DNA of 64,000 bases from Panulirus ornatus (GCF_036320965.1 NC_092269.1:36335343-36399342); one strand, 5' to 3'. Positions 46,116-59,118 are shown, numbered from the stretch's first letter. Numbers and translations are program-made. The notes: generated by a model not told the origin, from the sequence alone.

Positions 46116-46314
46116 AAGCCTGAGCGAGAAGCAGGGCGTTCCCAGTGGCGCTGGGAATGGCTGGACGAGAGGACCGAGGGAAGAGGAGTGGGGCTGTCGT
46201 GTGACCGTTTCAACAGACGAAGAGGGAGAGATGGATCACGGAAAGACCATGGCGAGATCACAGGCAGAGGGGAGGAGTACAGCGACGGCTGAACCTCGTA
46301 GAACAGGAGGGGGA

Positions 46315-46334
46315 GAGTGTGTGTGTTGTGTGTG

Positions 46335-46371
<37 letters not shown>
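46315..46371. repeat. Imperfect (TG)n microsatellite
   Basis: GTGTGTGTTGTG-type start resolving into a perfect GT run. Confidence 0.96.
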
Positions 46372-46375
<4 letters not shown>

Positions 46376-46439
46376 TAATCATAAAAGGGAGAGGGGTGGG
46401 GAGATGAGAGCATGGGACGAGATGTGAGGAGAGAAAGAG

Positions 46440-46487
46440 AGGAGAGAGAGAGAGAGAGAGAGTGGTTTAAAGGGGAAAGATGAAAAG

Positions 46488-46561
<74 letters not shown>

Positions 46562-46602
46562 ATTAGAGATAGCGGTTGGGGGGGGAGGGAGATTGAGAGC
46601 AC

Positions 46603-46666
<64 letters not shown>
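46440..46666. repeat. Cluster of three (GA)n tracts
   Basis: GA tracts at about 46440-46462, 46491-46551 (ending in a G run to 46561) and 46602-46666, separated by purine-rich sequence. Confidence 0.97.
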
Positions 46667-46668
<2 letters not shown>

Positions 46669-46935
46669 CAAAGGCAGGGCTTGCGCGTAGCGCCCGCCCA
46701 CCTGAGGGAACTCAAAGAGTTACGAAGAATGAGTTACGAGTTGTCAGACGTTTTGCGTTGGAGACGGAGGGACCTTACGCAAAATGGAATGGGAGTCACC
46801 AACCCACGTGCGGGGCGAGAGCAGGAGGAAGACATAACAGCAGCCTTGGGGAGGGTGGGGCAAAGAGATGAAACTTGATAGCCACTGAAGAAGTCCTGGC
46901 TCACTGCGGCGGCGGGGGCCATCATCACCGACCCC

Positions 46936-46937
<2 letters not shown>

Positions 46938-47015
<78 letters not shown>
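46938..47015. repeat. (AG)n microsatellite
   Basis: About 39 AG units. Confidence 0.98.
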
Positions 47016-47017
<2 letters not shown>

Positions 47018-47220
47018 AATATACGAAGAGTGGGAATAAGGAAGAAGTGATGAAGGAGCGAAATGTTATTGGAGGGTAATGGGGAGGGAGGCGGGTTAAT
47101 AAGGGATCTGTATAATTGAGTGTGAGAGTAATGTGAGAGTGATGTGAGAGGGTCAGATGCCCTTGGTGACTCAGCAAGCCGGAGCAAAATCGGCGCTGCA
47201 GCATATATTGGAGTCGGACT

Positions 47221-47223
<3 letters not shown>

Positions 47224-47267
<44 letters not shown>

Positions 47268-47330
47268 GAGTGTTGTTACTGGAACAAGGCGGTTCGTGTG
47301 TAACTGTAGTGGAGTTGGCTCTTAAATAGA

Positions 47331-47406
<76 letters not shown>

Positions 47407-47414
47407 TGTGTGTG
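47224..47414. repeat. Cluster of (GT)n tracts
   Basis: GT tracts at about 47224-47264, 47335-47372 and 47376-47414, the last two split by AA. Confidence 0.97.
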
Positions 47415-48101
47415 GAATGTGATGAACTGCTTCATTCAAAGTAAATTAAATCCGCGAAGAGAGGCTGGCGGGTAAGTTGTAAGGCAGGGCGGTGTACAAA
47501 CTGTTGCATGACACTTGTTTCTCTGCCGTATTGAGTATACAAGGAATATAATCTTTAAAGAAAATGGTGCGATGGACGAACACGAAAAGAAAATGGAGTG
47601 AGGGAGGATCATGTTGGTGATGTGAGAGGCCGGAGTAGGTAGATGGTCATCAAACGCAAAATACAGTAAGGTGTGAGTTAACGTTGGTGAGATGAGGTTG
47701 TAAGTTGGCGCCGTGCAGTGGGTAGGTAGAGAGAGAGAGAGAGAGACATTTGCATGAGGTGTGAGGACGTAATGAGGGGTGTCGGGGATGGTTCAAGCCA
47801 TATAGAGACGCAGGGTATATAGCGTGTGGGTCAGTGGTGTGGCAGCGAGAGACGTCGCAGCGTGTCGAACCCCTAACGTCAGAACAGCGCACCGAAGTCT
47901 TTGCCTCATCTCGTCGACCTCGCGGGGCTGTGTGAGGGTGAGGAGGGTGATGGACGGTGGGGGATGGATGGTCTTACTCGTGCGGGGATGTGGTAGTTAG
48001 CCGGCTAACTGGCTGTTGGCTAGCTGGAGGGGGGGATGGATGGGAAGGTATTGGGAGGAGGTTGGGCGAGGAGAATGGAAGAAGAGGGCAGGGCTCTGGG
48101 C

Positions 48102-48103
<2 letters not shown>
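47415..48103. other. Unique non-coding stretch
   Basis: A short GA run at 47729-47747. No gene recognised. Confidence 0.5.

Positions 48104-48161
<58 letters not shown>
48104..48161. repeat. (GA)n microsatellite
   Basis: About 29 GA units. Confidence 0.98.
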
Positions 48162-48163
<2 letters not shown>

Positions 48164-48248
48164 CTTCAAATCCTTCACAGGATCTGTTGGAGGCTTTGAT
48201 CCCCTCGGCCGCCCATTATGAGAACTTCAACCACGATCCTCTTTTCTT

Positions 48249-48400
48249 TTTTTTCTTTTTTTTTACCGTATATTTCCTTTTTTTACCGTATATTTCTTTT
48301 TTTACCGTATATTTCCTTTTTTTGCCGTATATTTCTTTTTTTACCGTATATTTCTTTTTTTGCCGTATATTTCTTTTTTCCCGTATATTTCTTGCGTCCT
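48249..48400. repeat. Minisatellite, about 19-bp unit
   Basis: TTTTTACCGTATATTTC repeated about eight times, with an A/G variant (ACCGTA or GCCGTA). Confidence 0.94.
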
Positions 48401-48977
48401 CCCTCGCTGTAGGTGATGTGGACGTCTTGAATTTATGTATCCCCTTGGCACCGCACCGTATTGTGGTGGATAAGCCCGCTCATCTCTGGCGAGGAGAATA
48501 AACTCTCCTGTTTGAAATCAATGTAACCAGAGAAAATACAGTGAAAACAGTGTGCCTAAATTATGCCCCTACGCGAGCCTCGGCTCTACGGTCGCTCGCA
48601 GCTGCTGTTTCAGTTTGGCTAATTTTTAAGAGCACTCACGTCGTCAGCCCATCGGTTTAATGTCCAGTGTGGAGCTGCCACCGTGCATCGCTGCTCATAT
48701 CGGGTCTGATACCCTTGTGCTCTGCATTTTGATTAGGTGCTGAGGTGCACGTACCCTATATACATTTTTTTTTTTTTAATTAGTCGTACACGTACCTCGT
48801 ATTTGCGATTGATTAAGGACTTACTTACTCGGTACTTTCTCTTTAGGTTTCGTCCGTAAGTACCTTCCCGTCCGTGGCATTTTTGCGTCATTATCTGCAG
48901 ACGTAAATATTGTACGTTTTGATGGTAGAATGTGTGCGCGAAATGTTGAATTCGTACGCGAAACTGATGATTTGGCG
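48401..48977. other. Unique non-coding stretch
   Basis: T run at about 48766-48778. No gene recognised. Confidence 0.5.
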
Positions 48978-49195
48978 AGTGTAAACATTCCACCTTTGTG
49001 TAAGTGCACGTGTGAACATTCTACCTTTGTGTGAGTGCACGTGTATACATTCTACCTATGTGAGTGCACGTGTAAAAATTTTACATACATAAGTGCGCGT
49101 GTAAACATTCTACCTTTGTGTAAGTGCACGTGTAAACATTCTACATGTGTTAGTGCACGTGTAAACATTCTACATGTGTTAGTGCACATGTGTGT
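48978..49195. repeat. Minisatellite, about 31-bp unit, 7 copies
   Basis: AGTGCACGTGTAAACATTCT plus ACCTTTGTGTA. Each unit carries GTGCACGTG, which includes a palindromic E-box-like CACGTG. Confidence 0.94.
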
Positions 49196-49807
49196 CTGTC
49201 AGATTTGGGTTACGAGCTTCTGTCTGGGAGATAGAGGGAGGTTTGAAATCTTCATGTTGTGTGGTGGACGTTTTATTTTTCTTCATCAAAATGACAAGAT
49301 CTTTTACCTCTGCCTTATTAAACCAACATCGTATTTTATGTTTTTTTGTTAAAAAAACTAAATAAATAATCAGGATGTTGACAAACCATCAAAGGAGGGA
49401 AAATAAAACATTCAGGACATTTATTTTCGACATTTGGGGCTAAAAATCGCTCCGTCCCATCTAATGGCCGATGTCATTAGGTCCCTCAAGTCCAGCATGA
49501 TGCAGTACAGTAGGGGGGTCCAGATGGCGGGGGGGGCACAGACCCTAGGACGGCAGACCCCCCCGTCTCGCCCAGACACATGGCATTTTCTTGCCGAACA
49601 CAAATTGGAATCCGACATTTTTTTTTTTTTTTTGTTTTCGGCGGGGAGGGGGAGTGGGGAGGGGGGCAAGGAAGGAAGGTGGGGGGGGGGCTTCGGTATT
49701 TCGAGTCAAGGGTAAGAATGTTATTTTTTTGGGGGGGGGAGGGGGGGAGGCAATATATATTTTTTTTTCCTTTTTTGTTGGGTATTGATCACCCCTGGCG
49801 ATTCTCA

Positions 49808-49810
<3 letters not shown>
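49196..49810. other. Unique stretch with T and G runs
   Basis: T runs near 49618 and 49759, and G runs near 49681 and 49731-49748. No gene. Confidence 0.5.

Positions 49811-49900
<90 letters not shown>
49811..49900. repeat. (CT)n microsatellite
   Basis: Forty-five perfect CT units. Confidence 0.98.
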
Positions 49901-49904
<4 letters not shown>

Positions 49905-49938
49905 CTATTGCAGAGCATATCAGCGGTGCATTGGGAGT

Positions 49939-49971
49939 GTGTGTGTATGTGTGTGTGTGTGTGTGTGTGTG
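49939..49971. repeat. (GT)n microsatellite
   Basis: About 16 GT units with one TATG break. Confidence 0.96.
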
Positions 49972-49999
49972 CAAAAAAGATAAAAGATAGCTCTAACAG

Positions 50000-50002
<3 letters not shown>

Positions 50003-50079
<77 letters not shown>
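50003..50079. repeat. (AT)n microsatellite
   Basis: About 38 AT units. CT, GT and AT tracts thus lie in a row within 270 bp. Confidence 0.98.
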
Positions 50080-50082
<3 letters not shown>

Positions 50083-50560
50083 TAGGAAGTCTTCGGCTGC
50101 CTCTGTGCGCGTCACGCGCGCGCACAGAAAGGACGAACTCGAAGGTAGATTTAAAAAGGAGATGGCGAGGGTGAAGGAGAGGCGGTTTGTATGAGAAGTT
50201 TGGAAGTACGTAGGAAAATGGAAGAGATGACGTAGGAAAATGTAAGAGATGATGATGAAGTCTTCTTCTACATTCAAACTCGTATCTCAGTGTGGGATGT
50301 GAGGCAAAATCCGGACCAAAACTGGGATTGGCTTAAGGGACGAAAGGAAAGCCCGGAGTCGGCCCTGATTTGTGGTCTTTTATACATGTATATATATTTT
50401 TTCCCCCCTCAGCCCTGTCTCCTATGTGGAGATTGAAGTGGGCAAGAAGATTGAAAAGTGAGGGGGTGGCGTAAAGTGAATAAAAAGCCATAAGCACTTT
50501 CGTGTAAGTATGGGGGGGACCGTGTTCCACGTCAACACATTTGGGGGGGCGCCATGGGTT

Positions 50561-50601
<41 letters not shown>

Positions 50602-50742
50602 TTTCTAGCGGCTCTATGTACATATTCCACATAATGAGAATGGGCACGGAGTAATAATGATGATGATTAAGTAAAATGGTCAATAGTTATTTCGTCTGGT
50701 TGTTCATGGAGGAACATCGGAGATAGCTCTGCTGAACTGAAC

Positions 50743-50743
<1 letters not shown>
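50080..50743. other. Unique stretch
   Basis: (GT)n of about 15 units at 50571-50600. No gene recognised. Confidence 0.5.

Positions 50744-50799
<56 letters not shown>
50744..50799. repeat. (CT)n microsatellite
   Basis: About 28 CT units. Confidence 0.98.
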
Positions 50800-50802
<3 letters not shown>

Positions 50803-51172
50803 TGATAATTCTCTCGTTCCAGCTCTCCACGCAGTAGACACACTCTAAACGTAGCATTGCCTGGGTCGAGGTGTTGGGTGGAGATCCAGTTCCAGTCTTG
50901 GGAACGCCACACAAAAGACAGACAGCTACGTCGGCTGGTAAGGAACTGGCGAGGCTTTGTTATGCTACCGAAGCCTCCTCCCTGCTGCACAGCTGCTCCG
51001 ATTGCACTAAGAGCGCGCGGCTCGTGTTCAACAGCTCGTCCGATTGTACGAAGTATTGTTGCGTCTGTGAACAGAGCGCACGCGCTTTGCTCTCACAATT
51101 GGGAAGGCTTCAGTCCTACATAAAGCACCAGTGTTTATCTTACTCAGTCTGGCGCAGGCATGAACGGTTGCT

Positions 51173-51203
<31 letters not shown>

Positions 51204-51672
51204 GCTCGATTAGCTGGACCACGCAATACTGGGCAGTGGCACTAGTGGCCTAACTTGGAGTGCTTCTGCGCCACCTATAGCATTTCAAGGGTTGGGTGGT
51301 TGTGCTCTCTATTTCTTCCACAACACCGCTAAGCTTTGGAACTTTGTCCCTCTCATGTCCAGCCTAACATTTACGACCAGAAGCCTATTTCTTATTGGAG
51401 AGGCAGGTTCTCCATTTTGGATTCACTCGTACATTACTTACTTTTTTTTCATATATATTTTGGATGGGGTTGGGTTACAGCTCCGAGACCCTCCCCGTTC
51501 ACGGGACTCCCTTAACCTGGAGGGTGCGCTACATGCGGTAAGTAGGGTAAGGTAGGCTGCTTTCCGGCGAGAGGAAGGTCCTTGACGATGACGGCTTCGT
51601 CCAAGAGGCGCGCGGGCGTCTCGCGTCTGTCTCCCTCGTTGTGTTGAGCACTTGCAGGCTGAGTCCCGGGAA

Positions 51673-51677
<5 letters not shown>
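50800..51677. other. Unique stretch, no gene recognised
   Basis: A related pair of segments near 50990 and 51028 share CAGCTGCTCCGATTG-like and CAGCTCGTCCGATTG sequence. A GT run of about 11 units lies at 51176-51199. Confidence 0.5.

Positions 51678-51738
<61 letters not shown>
51678..51738. repeat. (CT)n microsatellite
   Basis: About 30 CT units. Confidence 0.98.
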
Positions 51739-51741
<3 letters not shown>

Positions 51742-52489
51742 ATATTTACATGCAGATATAGTTATGTATATGTATTTGTGTATTAGAGTGTCGCCGCACA
51801 AGTCATGAGGAGTCCCCGAGCGCGTGTTCCCCGACACGGAGTTAAGGACCGGCCAAGTGGAGAGCGCAAATTAGATTCCCAGGATATTTATTGCCACTGT
51901 AAATTCCCCTCTTTAAAGTTAAAAGAAGTTTGGTGTTCGTACTGGGAGTCGCAAGGCCATCGGACGCCTCCAGTCTCCTTCCTCCTCTTCCTCCTCTTCC
52001 CTCTTCCTCCTCCTCTCCTTCTCCCATACCCCGGCAGGTCTTTCCCCGGGAATGGAAAAATGATCTTATTTCGCGTAGACGTTGAGCGATCCTCATCCTT
52101 GTCTCCAGCGAAGAGACGAGCCAGTCGTCTGTGGCGATGCTCGAAGCTGGAGAATTCATCTTGGAGGACCGACTCCCCCGGCCGCCCTCCTCCTGCGCGC
52201 AGTGTCTGGCGTGGCTGTGACCGGCAAGTCTCTCTTTCCCATGTGTGTTGGTGGAGGGGAGTGGGAGGGAACGGGTTCTCCTCCTCCTCCACGGTCGATC
52301 TCCACAACCATGTGCCCTTCACCCTCACCGCCACGGAGATGCGTGTTGCTCCGCGTACAACGGACGGACGGCGATGGGGAACCTGGGAATTTCGTTGTCA
52401 GTTGTGGCCCATTTCGTTATACGTCGGGAGTTTCACTCATTGGGTACTTTCCGAGTTCCTACAGGCGTGTTTGGTCCCTGGGATCATAG
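51739..52489 (+). other. Region with a 241-codon open frame, not recognised
   Basis: The frame at 51805-52530 is the longest here not made of a simple repeat. It is Ser/Arg/Pro/Trp-rich, has no domain, signal peptide or transmembrane pattern I recognise, and overlaps frames of 100-150 codons in other phases. A GC-rich stretch poor in stops explains it equally well. Confidence 0.15.
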
Positions 52490-52690
52490 AGAGTGCGGTC
52501 CTTCGAACACGAAGGAACCCGGCCCTTTAGGAACGAGGGCGCGGCCCTTGAACCGTACGGCCCGTGAGCACGAAGCCCTTGAACACCACGGGTACCGCCC
52601 TTGAGCACAGTGTTGCATGCGACCCTTGAAGACTGATGGCACGGCCCTCAGGACTTGGGCGTGGCCCTTGGGCGCGACGCTACGGGGGTG
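52490..52690. repeat. Degenerate minisatellite of about 30 bp
   Basis: Variants of GGCCCTTGAACAC and GCACGAAG recur six to eight times with substitutions. Confidence 0.7.
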
Positions 52691-53306
52691 TCGTGGCCTG
52701 ACTAAGATGACCTTTAACCTAACAACCAAGGGGTTACACTCGTGTATCACGCAAAGACGATCATGTCAACCAGTTAACAGCAATTAACACTGGTCTTTCC
52801 CCCCCCTTACACACACACCACACACACACACAGTAAACTATGCAGGATAATTTTGCTTTATGAAATGATATATATTCACGCGACACGTCAAATTCCTTGA
52901 TAATTACAGTGGTCAGGCGCTAAGCCTCACCTGATTATATGTTTATAATCCTGATTATGTGATTATTTTGTACTGATGAAAAAAATTAAAGTTATACTGC
53001 CCCCCCCAAATAATATTTTCACGAATGCTTATCAATTTAGAATTTCTTTTTTTTTTATCTTGTATGTATTTAGTAGTTTCATTCGGGTATGTCTTGAGTC
53101 AGGTAATATTTTTCGTAAATGACCATAATGTGTTTATGCTGTAATTGGTTAAACGAGGCATTAAAATTGGGCGTTTTAATCCTTTTTTTTTTGTTTTGTT
53201 TTTAAATGTGGACATATGACAGTTTACATTTGCGTTGGTTTAATTTGCTGTTCCTGTCGCCGTTTTTTTTTTTTTCTTTTTACCGTAGTTTGTCACATGA
53301 TGCCAA
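52691..53306. other. Unique AT-rich stretch
   Basis: Short CA run near 52811-52832 and several T runs. No gene. Confidence 0.5.
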
Positions 53307-53390
53307 AGCACATATGCCATACGGTGCCAGAGCACATGTGCCATACGGTGCCAGAGCACATGTGCCATACGGTGCCAGAGCACATGTGCC
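53307..53390. repeat. 24-bp tandem repeat, 3-4 copies
   Basis: AGCACATGTGCCATACGGTG plus CCAG. Each unit carries the palindrome CACATGTG, or CATATG in the first copy. Confidence 0.95.
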
Positions 53391-53530
53391 AACACAACAC
53401 AACACAACGTGTTCATAAGCTACTGCAGGACGCTCGACCGTGTTGTGAGCTCACAACACAACACAACGTGTTCATAAGCTACTGCAGGACGCTCGACCGT
53501 GTTGTGAGCTCACAACACAACACAATGTGT
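53391..53530. repeat. 59-bp tandem repeat bearing a 20-bp palindrome
   Basis: Two copies plus a partial third. Each full copy contains GTGTTGTGAGCTCACAACAC, a perfect palindrome, at 53440-53459 and 53499-53518. AACACAACACAACA runs sit at the junctions. Confidence 0.95.
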
Positions 53531-53789
53531 ACATACTCGTTTGTGATTGATCATTGCACAAACCAAGTGCGAAAATTTTGCTTTATTTTATTTATTTATG
53601 TATTTTGTTTTATTTTTAGTATTATTTTCTTTTTTTTTTGAAGGGTTTAGAATAGTTTGGTTTAACGGGAGGTATGTAAAGGGAGAGGAGTTTGAGGATG
53701 GGAGGGAAGCCTCCACTGGAGGGATAGGTTGAGGTTAGGCTGAGAGACGATGGAATAGGAGTTATAGGAAAGAGGAGAGAAAGTATTGA

Positions 53790-53848
<59 letters not shown>
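53790..53848. repeat. (ACT)n microsatellite
   Basis: About 19 ACT units. Confidence 0.98.
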
Positions 53849-53852
<4 letters not shown>

Positions 53853-54059
53853 TACTACAAGAACAGCTAGATAGATGTAGTTGAGATTTGGTCTCTTGAG
53901 TCGTGTCTGAGGGGGAAAGCGCTCGCTTGGACGTTTCCCACGTCTCTGAGGTAGCGCCAGGAACAGAAGGGACGGCCCCGATGACTCCGGCAGCTGTCAT
54001 GTTCTGTACCAATGAGACCAGAGAGAGGGGGGACCCCCCTCCCCCTTCCCATCAACAGC

Positions 54060-54060
<1 letters not shown>

Positions 54061-54118
<58 letters not shown>
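54061..54118. repeat. (CA)n microsatellite
   Basis: About 29 CA units. Confidence 0.98.
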
Positions 54119-54121
<3 letters not shown>

Positions 54122-54218
54122 TGTGGAAAGGGAGCTGAGGTTTCGGTGCTATTATTACATGACAGCTAGAGACTGAGTGTGAACGAATGGGGCCTTTGTT
54201 GTCTTTTCCTAGCGCTAC

Positions 54219-54220
<2 letters not shown>

Positions 54221-54292
<72 letters not shown>
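54221..54292. repeat. (CA)n passing into (CGCA)n
   Basis: About 16 CA units followed by about ten CGCA units, all alternating pyrimidine-purine. A C run of about 14 follows near 54334. Confidence 0.97.
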
Positions 54293-54573
54293 GCACCCGC
54301 GCGCTCGCGGAAGGCCTATTGCCCAGGCTATTGCCCCCCCCCCCCCCGGTCACGTGGGGCCCTACCGGATTTTAAGGGAAATGGTCACGCGCGCCGATGA
54401 AAGTATTAATTAGCGACGGCCAAAGTTCCCGATGTATTTTTTTTTTCTTTCCCCTAAAAACTTTCTTGTCTCTCTCTCTCCCTCCCTCCCTCTCCCGCAC
54501 CTCCCTCCTCTTGGGGAAAATGTTATGCCATTCACCATGCCCTCAACACCCACCCACTCCCCTCCTCCCTCTC

Positions 54574-54576
<3 letters not shown>

Positions 54577-54656
<80 letters not shown>
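54577..54656. repeat. (CT)n microsatellite
   Basis: About 39 CT units in a wider C/T-rich stretch from 54450 to 54870. Confidence 0.98.
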
Positions 54657-54658
<2 letters not shown>

Positions 54659-55249
54659 ATCCATAGCCACTTCCCTCATCCATAGCCCTACTCTCTCATC
54701 TCGTACTCAGTTCCATCCTCACGCTCTCTCTCTCCTCACACCTTGTTCCATCCACATATCCGTGTCCCCTTTTACACTTTCCCCTCGCACTGTGCCACCC
54801 CTCAGTCACTCATTCCCTCACGCTGCTGAATCCTCACCTCCTCCCCTCACAAGTTAGCGTTCCTCTTCCCTCCCTCGTCGTTCAAAGTATGAGGGACGAA
54901 GGTGAGAAATGGTATGGAGGTAGGGTGTGAAGAGAATGAGGTAAGAAGGCTTGAGGGAGAGGGGGTAAAGATTATGAGGAATGAGGAAAAGGGGAGAATG
55001 AAGGGAATGGGATTTGAAGGTTTGAAATGAAGGTATGTGGTCGAGCAAACACTAGGTTTTTATGAGGGTAAGGGCGGAGGAGGAGGAGGGGGGGGCGGGT
55101 TCCTGTCTCATATGAGACTCATTCTTAAACAGAAAGAAAGAGGAGGAAGAGGACCTGAGGCAATATAATGCTTGGCCGGAGGTTGAAGGAGCATAATGGA
55201 TGGTCATATAAGCCCCCTCCCCCCCAGAAAGCATTGTGGAGCTGAGGGT
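54657..55249. other. Pyrimidine-rich then purine-rich unique stretch
   Basis: Strong C+T bias to 54880 switches abruptly to G+A bias to about 55220. No gene recognised. Confidence 0.6.
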
Positions 55250-55700
55250 ACGATAGGCCTAAGACCACGTTAAAAGGCCTCAGGTCCGGCACGCCAACGG
55301 GTGGAACTGTCGAGAAATATCATTAGTCTACGACTAAGACATTTAAAGGGCCTGAGGGATTATAGAGCCTTGGGCCTAAGACTTTTAAAGGGCCTCTCGT
55401 GTGGTGATGCCTCTGCCTATGACTGTTGAAGGACCCGAAAGGTTATGATTTTAGGCCTTTTGTTTAAATGGCCTTAGATATGATAACTAATCTTCAGGCT
55501 CTTAAATGGCCCTGAACATTTTTGACCTCAGGCCCAAGACTGTTTGGTGGCCTTTGTTTGTTTGTTTTTTTTGCTGTTTTTTCTTTAAACCTAAGCCTTT
55601 TACTTGGCCTTAAGGTATTTTAAGCCTAGAACCCCAGCATTATAGAGTTCAAAGTGTCGTAAGGACCCTGATAGTTTTGAGCCAGAGGTACGAGTATAAT
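55250..55700. repeat. Highly degenerate GGCCT-containing repeat
   Basis: Variants of GGCCTAAGACTTTTAAAGGG recur irregularly at roughly 45-60 bp. A related degenerate pattern (ATAGGCCC/ATTAGAAAATGG) reappears at about 56215-56345. Probably an old array. Confidence 0.6.
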
Positions 55701-55705
55701 AGGGC

Positions 55706-55721
55706 CGCGCGCGCGCGCGCG

Positions 55722-55756
<35 letters not shown>
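55706..55756. repeat. (CG)n joined to (TG)n
   Basis: About eight CG units passing into about 16 TG units, an uninterrupted alternating pyrimidine-purine tract apart from one CCT junction. Confidence 0.97.
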
Positions 55757-55758
<2 letters not shown>

Positions 55759-55873
55759 ATGCTTTGGTGATGGTCTGTCGTCAGTAGGAGTTTTGGTTGG
55801 GTGTCAAACTGACCTCATGAAATTATCCTGATAGGTGTGGCGTGAGGGAGGAAGATGAGGCTGCCAATATGAG

Positions 55874-55877
<4 letters not shown>

Positions 55878-55917
<40 letters not shown>
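55878..55917. repeat. (CA)n microsatellite
   Basis: About 20 CA units, complementary to the TG tract 120 bp upstream. Confidence 0.98.
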
Positions 55918-55920
<3 letters not shown>

Positions 55921-56115
55921 GGGGAGGGAGGGAGGATTTGTGGGTTGTCTGATCGACCTAGCATTAATTATTTGCCTCATTACGACTAATTACCCTTTAT
56001 TAAGCGTTATGAGGCTTGGGTCGAGGTAATTACCGTCGGGAAAGTAGATGTTCTGGTCAGTAGACATACATCAGTGTGTTCTCGTGTGAAACTCACCCCT
56101 TCCCCCCTTTTCAAC

Positions 56116-56121
<6 letters not shown>

Positions 56122-56188
<67 letters not shown>
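56122..56188. repeat. (TA)n microsatellite
   Basis: About 33 TA units. Confidence 0.98.
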
Positions 56189-56193
<5 letters not shown>

Positions 56194-56874
56194 AAAAATT
56201 AGATTCCCTGGGGAAAAATAGGTCCCTTTGTTTATACTTAGGCCCTCAGATAATGGAGCCATTAGGAAATAGGGCCCTTAAGAATAGAGACCTCAAATGG
56301 AAAAATAATAGGCCCATTAGAAAATGGAACTCCTAGAAAAAAGCGTTGGAACAGGTGCCTGTGGTGGCTGAAGAGGATTTTGTGAAGTGATTGAGGTTTA
56401 GAAAATAGGTTCTGTCGTAATGGTTTTAGGAAATGGGGGTGTTGGCACCCCCTCGGTGGCAGAGAGGATGAGCGTACATTTTGGGATATTTCATGTAATA
56501 GAATACAATTGGATGTTCTAATGGTATAGGCGTAGAGGAGAGAGGCGTATAATCACGGAGCACGCAACTGGAAGTACGCAAAATGGGCTTCAATGTTAAT
56601 GGGTCGAGGGTAGAGCGTTTGATACTAATGGGTGTGTGAGGTTGGGGGGGAGGGGGGAATGGAAATGGAGGGTTGTTGTAGGTAACGGGCGTGATGGGTA
56701 GTTACGTTCGCCGACGCCGTCGAATCGGGTATCGACTCCTGGATCTGGGAAGTGGACGATTGTGTTGGGGGAGCTGGCTGGCAGGGCGGGGGGCAGCAGT
56801 GCTTTCCAGCAGCCAGACGTTCATAATGCTGAGTAAGCCACCTTGTGTTCCCATAGCAACGAGACTGTGTGCGC

Positions 56875-56877
<3 letters not shown>
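56189..56877. other. Unique stretch with degenerate repeats
   Basis: The degenerate pattern noted at 55250 covers about 56215-56345. The rest is anonymous. Confidence 0.5.

Positions 56878-56932
<55 letters not shown>
56878..56932. repeat. (GA)n microsatellite
   Basis: About 27 GA units. Confidence 0.98.
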
Positions 56933-56935
<3 letters not shown>

Positions 56936-57039
56936 GGAGTTTCTTCGTGGAAGAAGCCGGGCATCTAACGGTTCGGATGATGATCGTTTTAGTGACTCAG
57001 ATAATCGTCCTAGTTAGTGAGGTAATCGTTTTGGTTAGG

Positions 57040-57660
57040 AGACCTGGAAAAAGACTTGAGGGAACCATTGGTGCCTATAATCATTGAAGTTATAGGACCC
57101 GGAGAAAGGCTGGAGGAAGTTATATAGGACCTGGAGGAAGTTATAGGACCTGGAGAAAGACCTGAGGACCCCGTTCTGTTATTGAAGTTGTATAGACATG
57201 GAAAAAGACTCGAAGACGCCATGGTTAAGGTGAGGATCAGTGTTATAGGACCTGCAGAAAGGCGTGAGAACTGTATGGCTCAAGATGATCGTTTGAAGTT
57301 ATTGGCCCTGGAAGACCCTAAGAAAAACTCAATGGTTCAAGTTGATCATTTGAAGTTATAGGACCTGGAGAAAGGCGTGAGAACTGTATGGTTCAAGATG
57401 ATCATTTGAAGTTATAGGTCCTGGAAGACCCTAAGAAAAACTCTATGGTTCAAGATGATCATTTGAAGTTATAGGACCTGGAAGACCCCCAAGAAACTTC
57501 TATGGTTCAAGATGATCATTTGAAGTTATAGGTCCTGGAAGACCCTAAGAAAACTCTATGGTTCAAGATGATCATTTGAAGTTATAGGACCAGGAAGACC
57601 GACCCCAAGAAACTTCTATGGTTCAAGGTGATCATTTGAAGTTATAGGACCTGGAAGACC
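57040..57660. repeat. Minisatellite, about 57-bp unit, about 10 copies
   Basis: GATGATCATTTGAAGTTATAGG plus a CTGGAAGACCCTAAGAAA block and TCTATGGTTCAA, in two alternating flavours (GGAAAGGCGTGAGAACTG or GGAAGACCC). Left-hand copies before 57230 are decayed, and the central and right copies are homogeneous. Confidence 0.95.

Positions 57661-59032
<1,372 letters not shown>

Positions 59033-59118
<86 letters not shown>
59033..59118. repeat. (TA)n microsatellite
   Basis: About 43 TA units. Confidence 0.98.

Noticed and set aside
51805..52530. 241-codon open frame free of simple repeats
   Set aside because: No domain recognised, Arg/Ser/Trp-rich as expected from GC-rich chance sequence, and four other frames are also open over the same bases. 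Kept only as an unassigned region.
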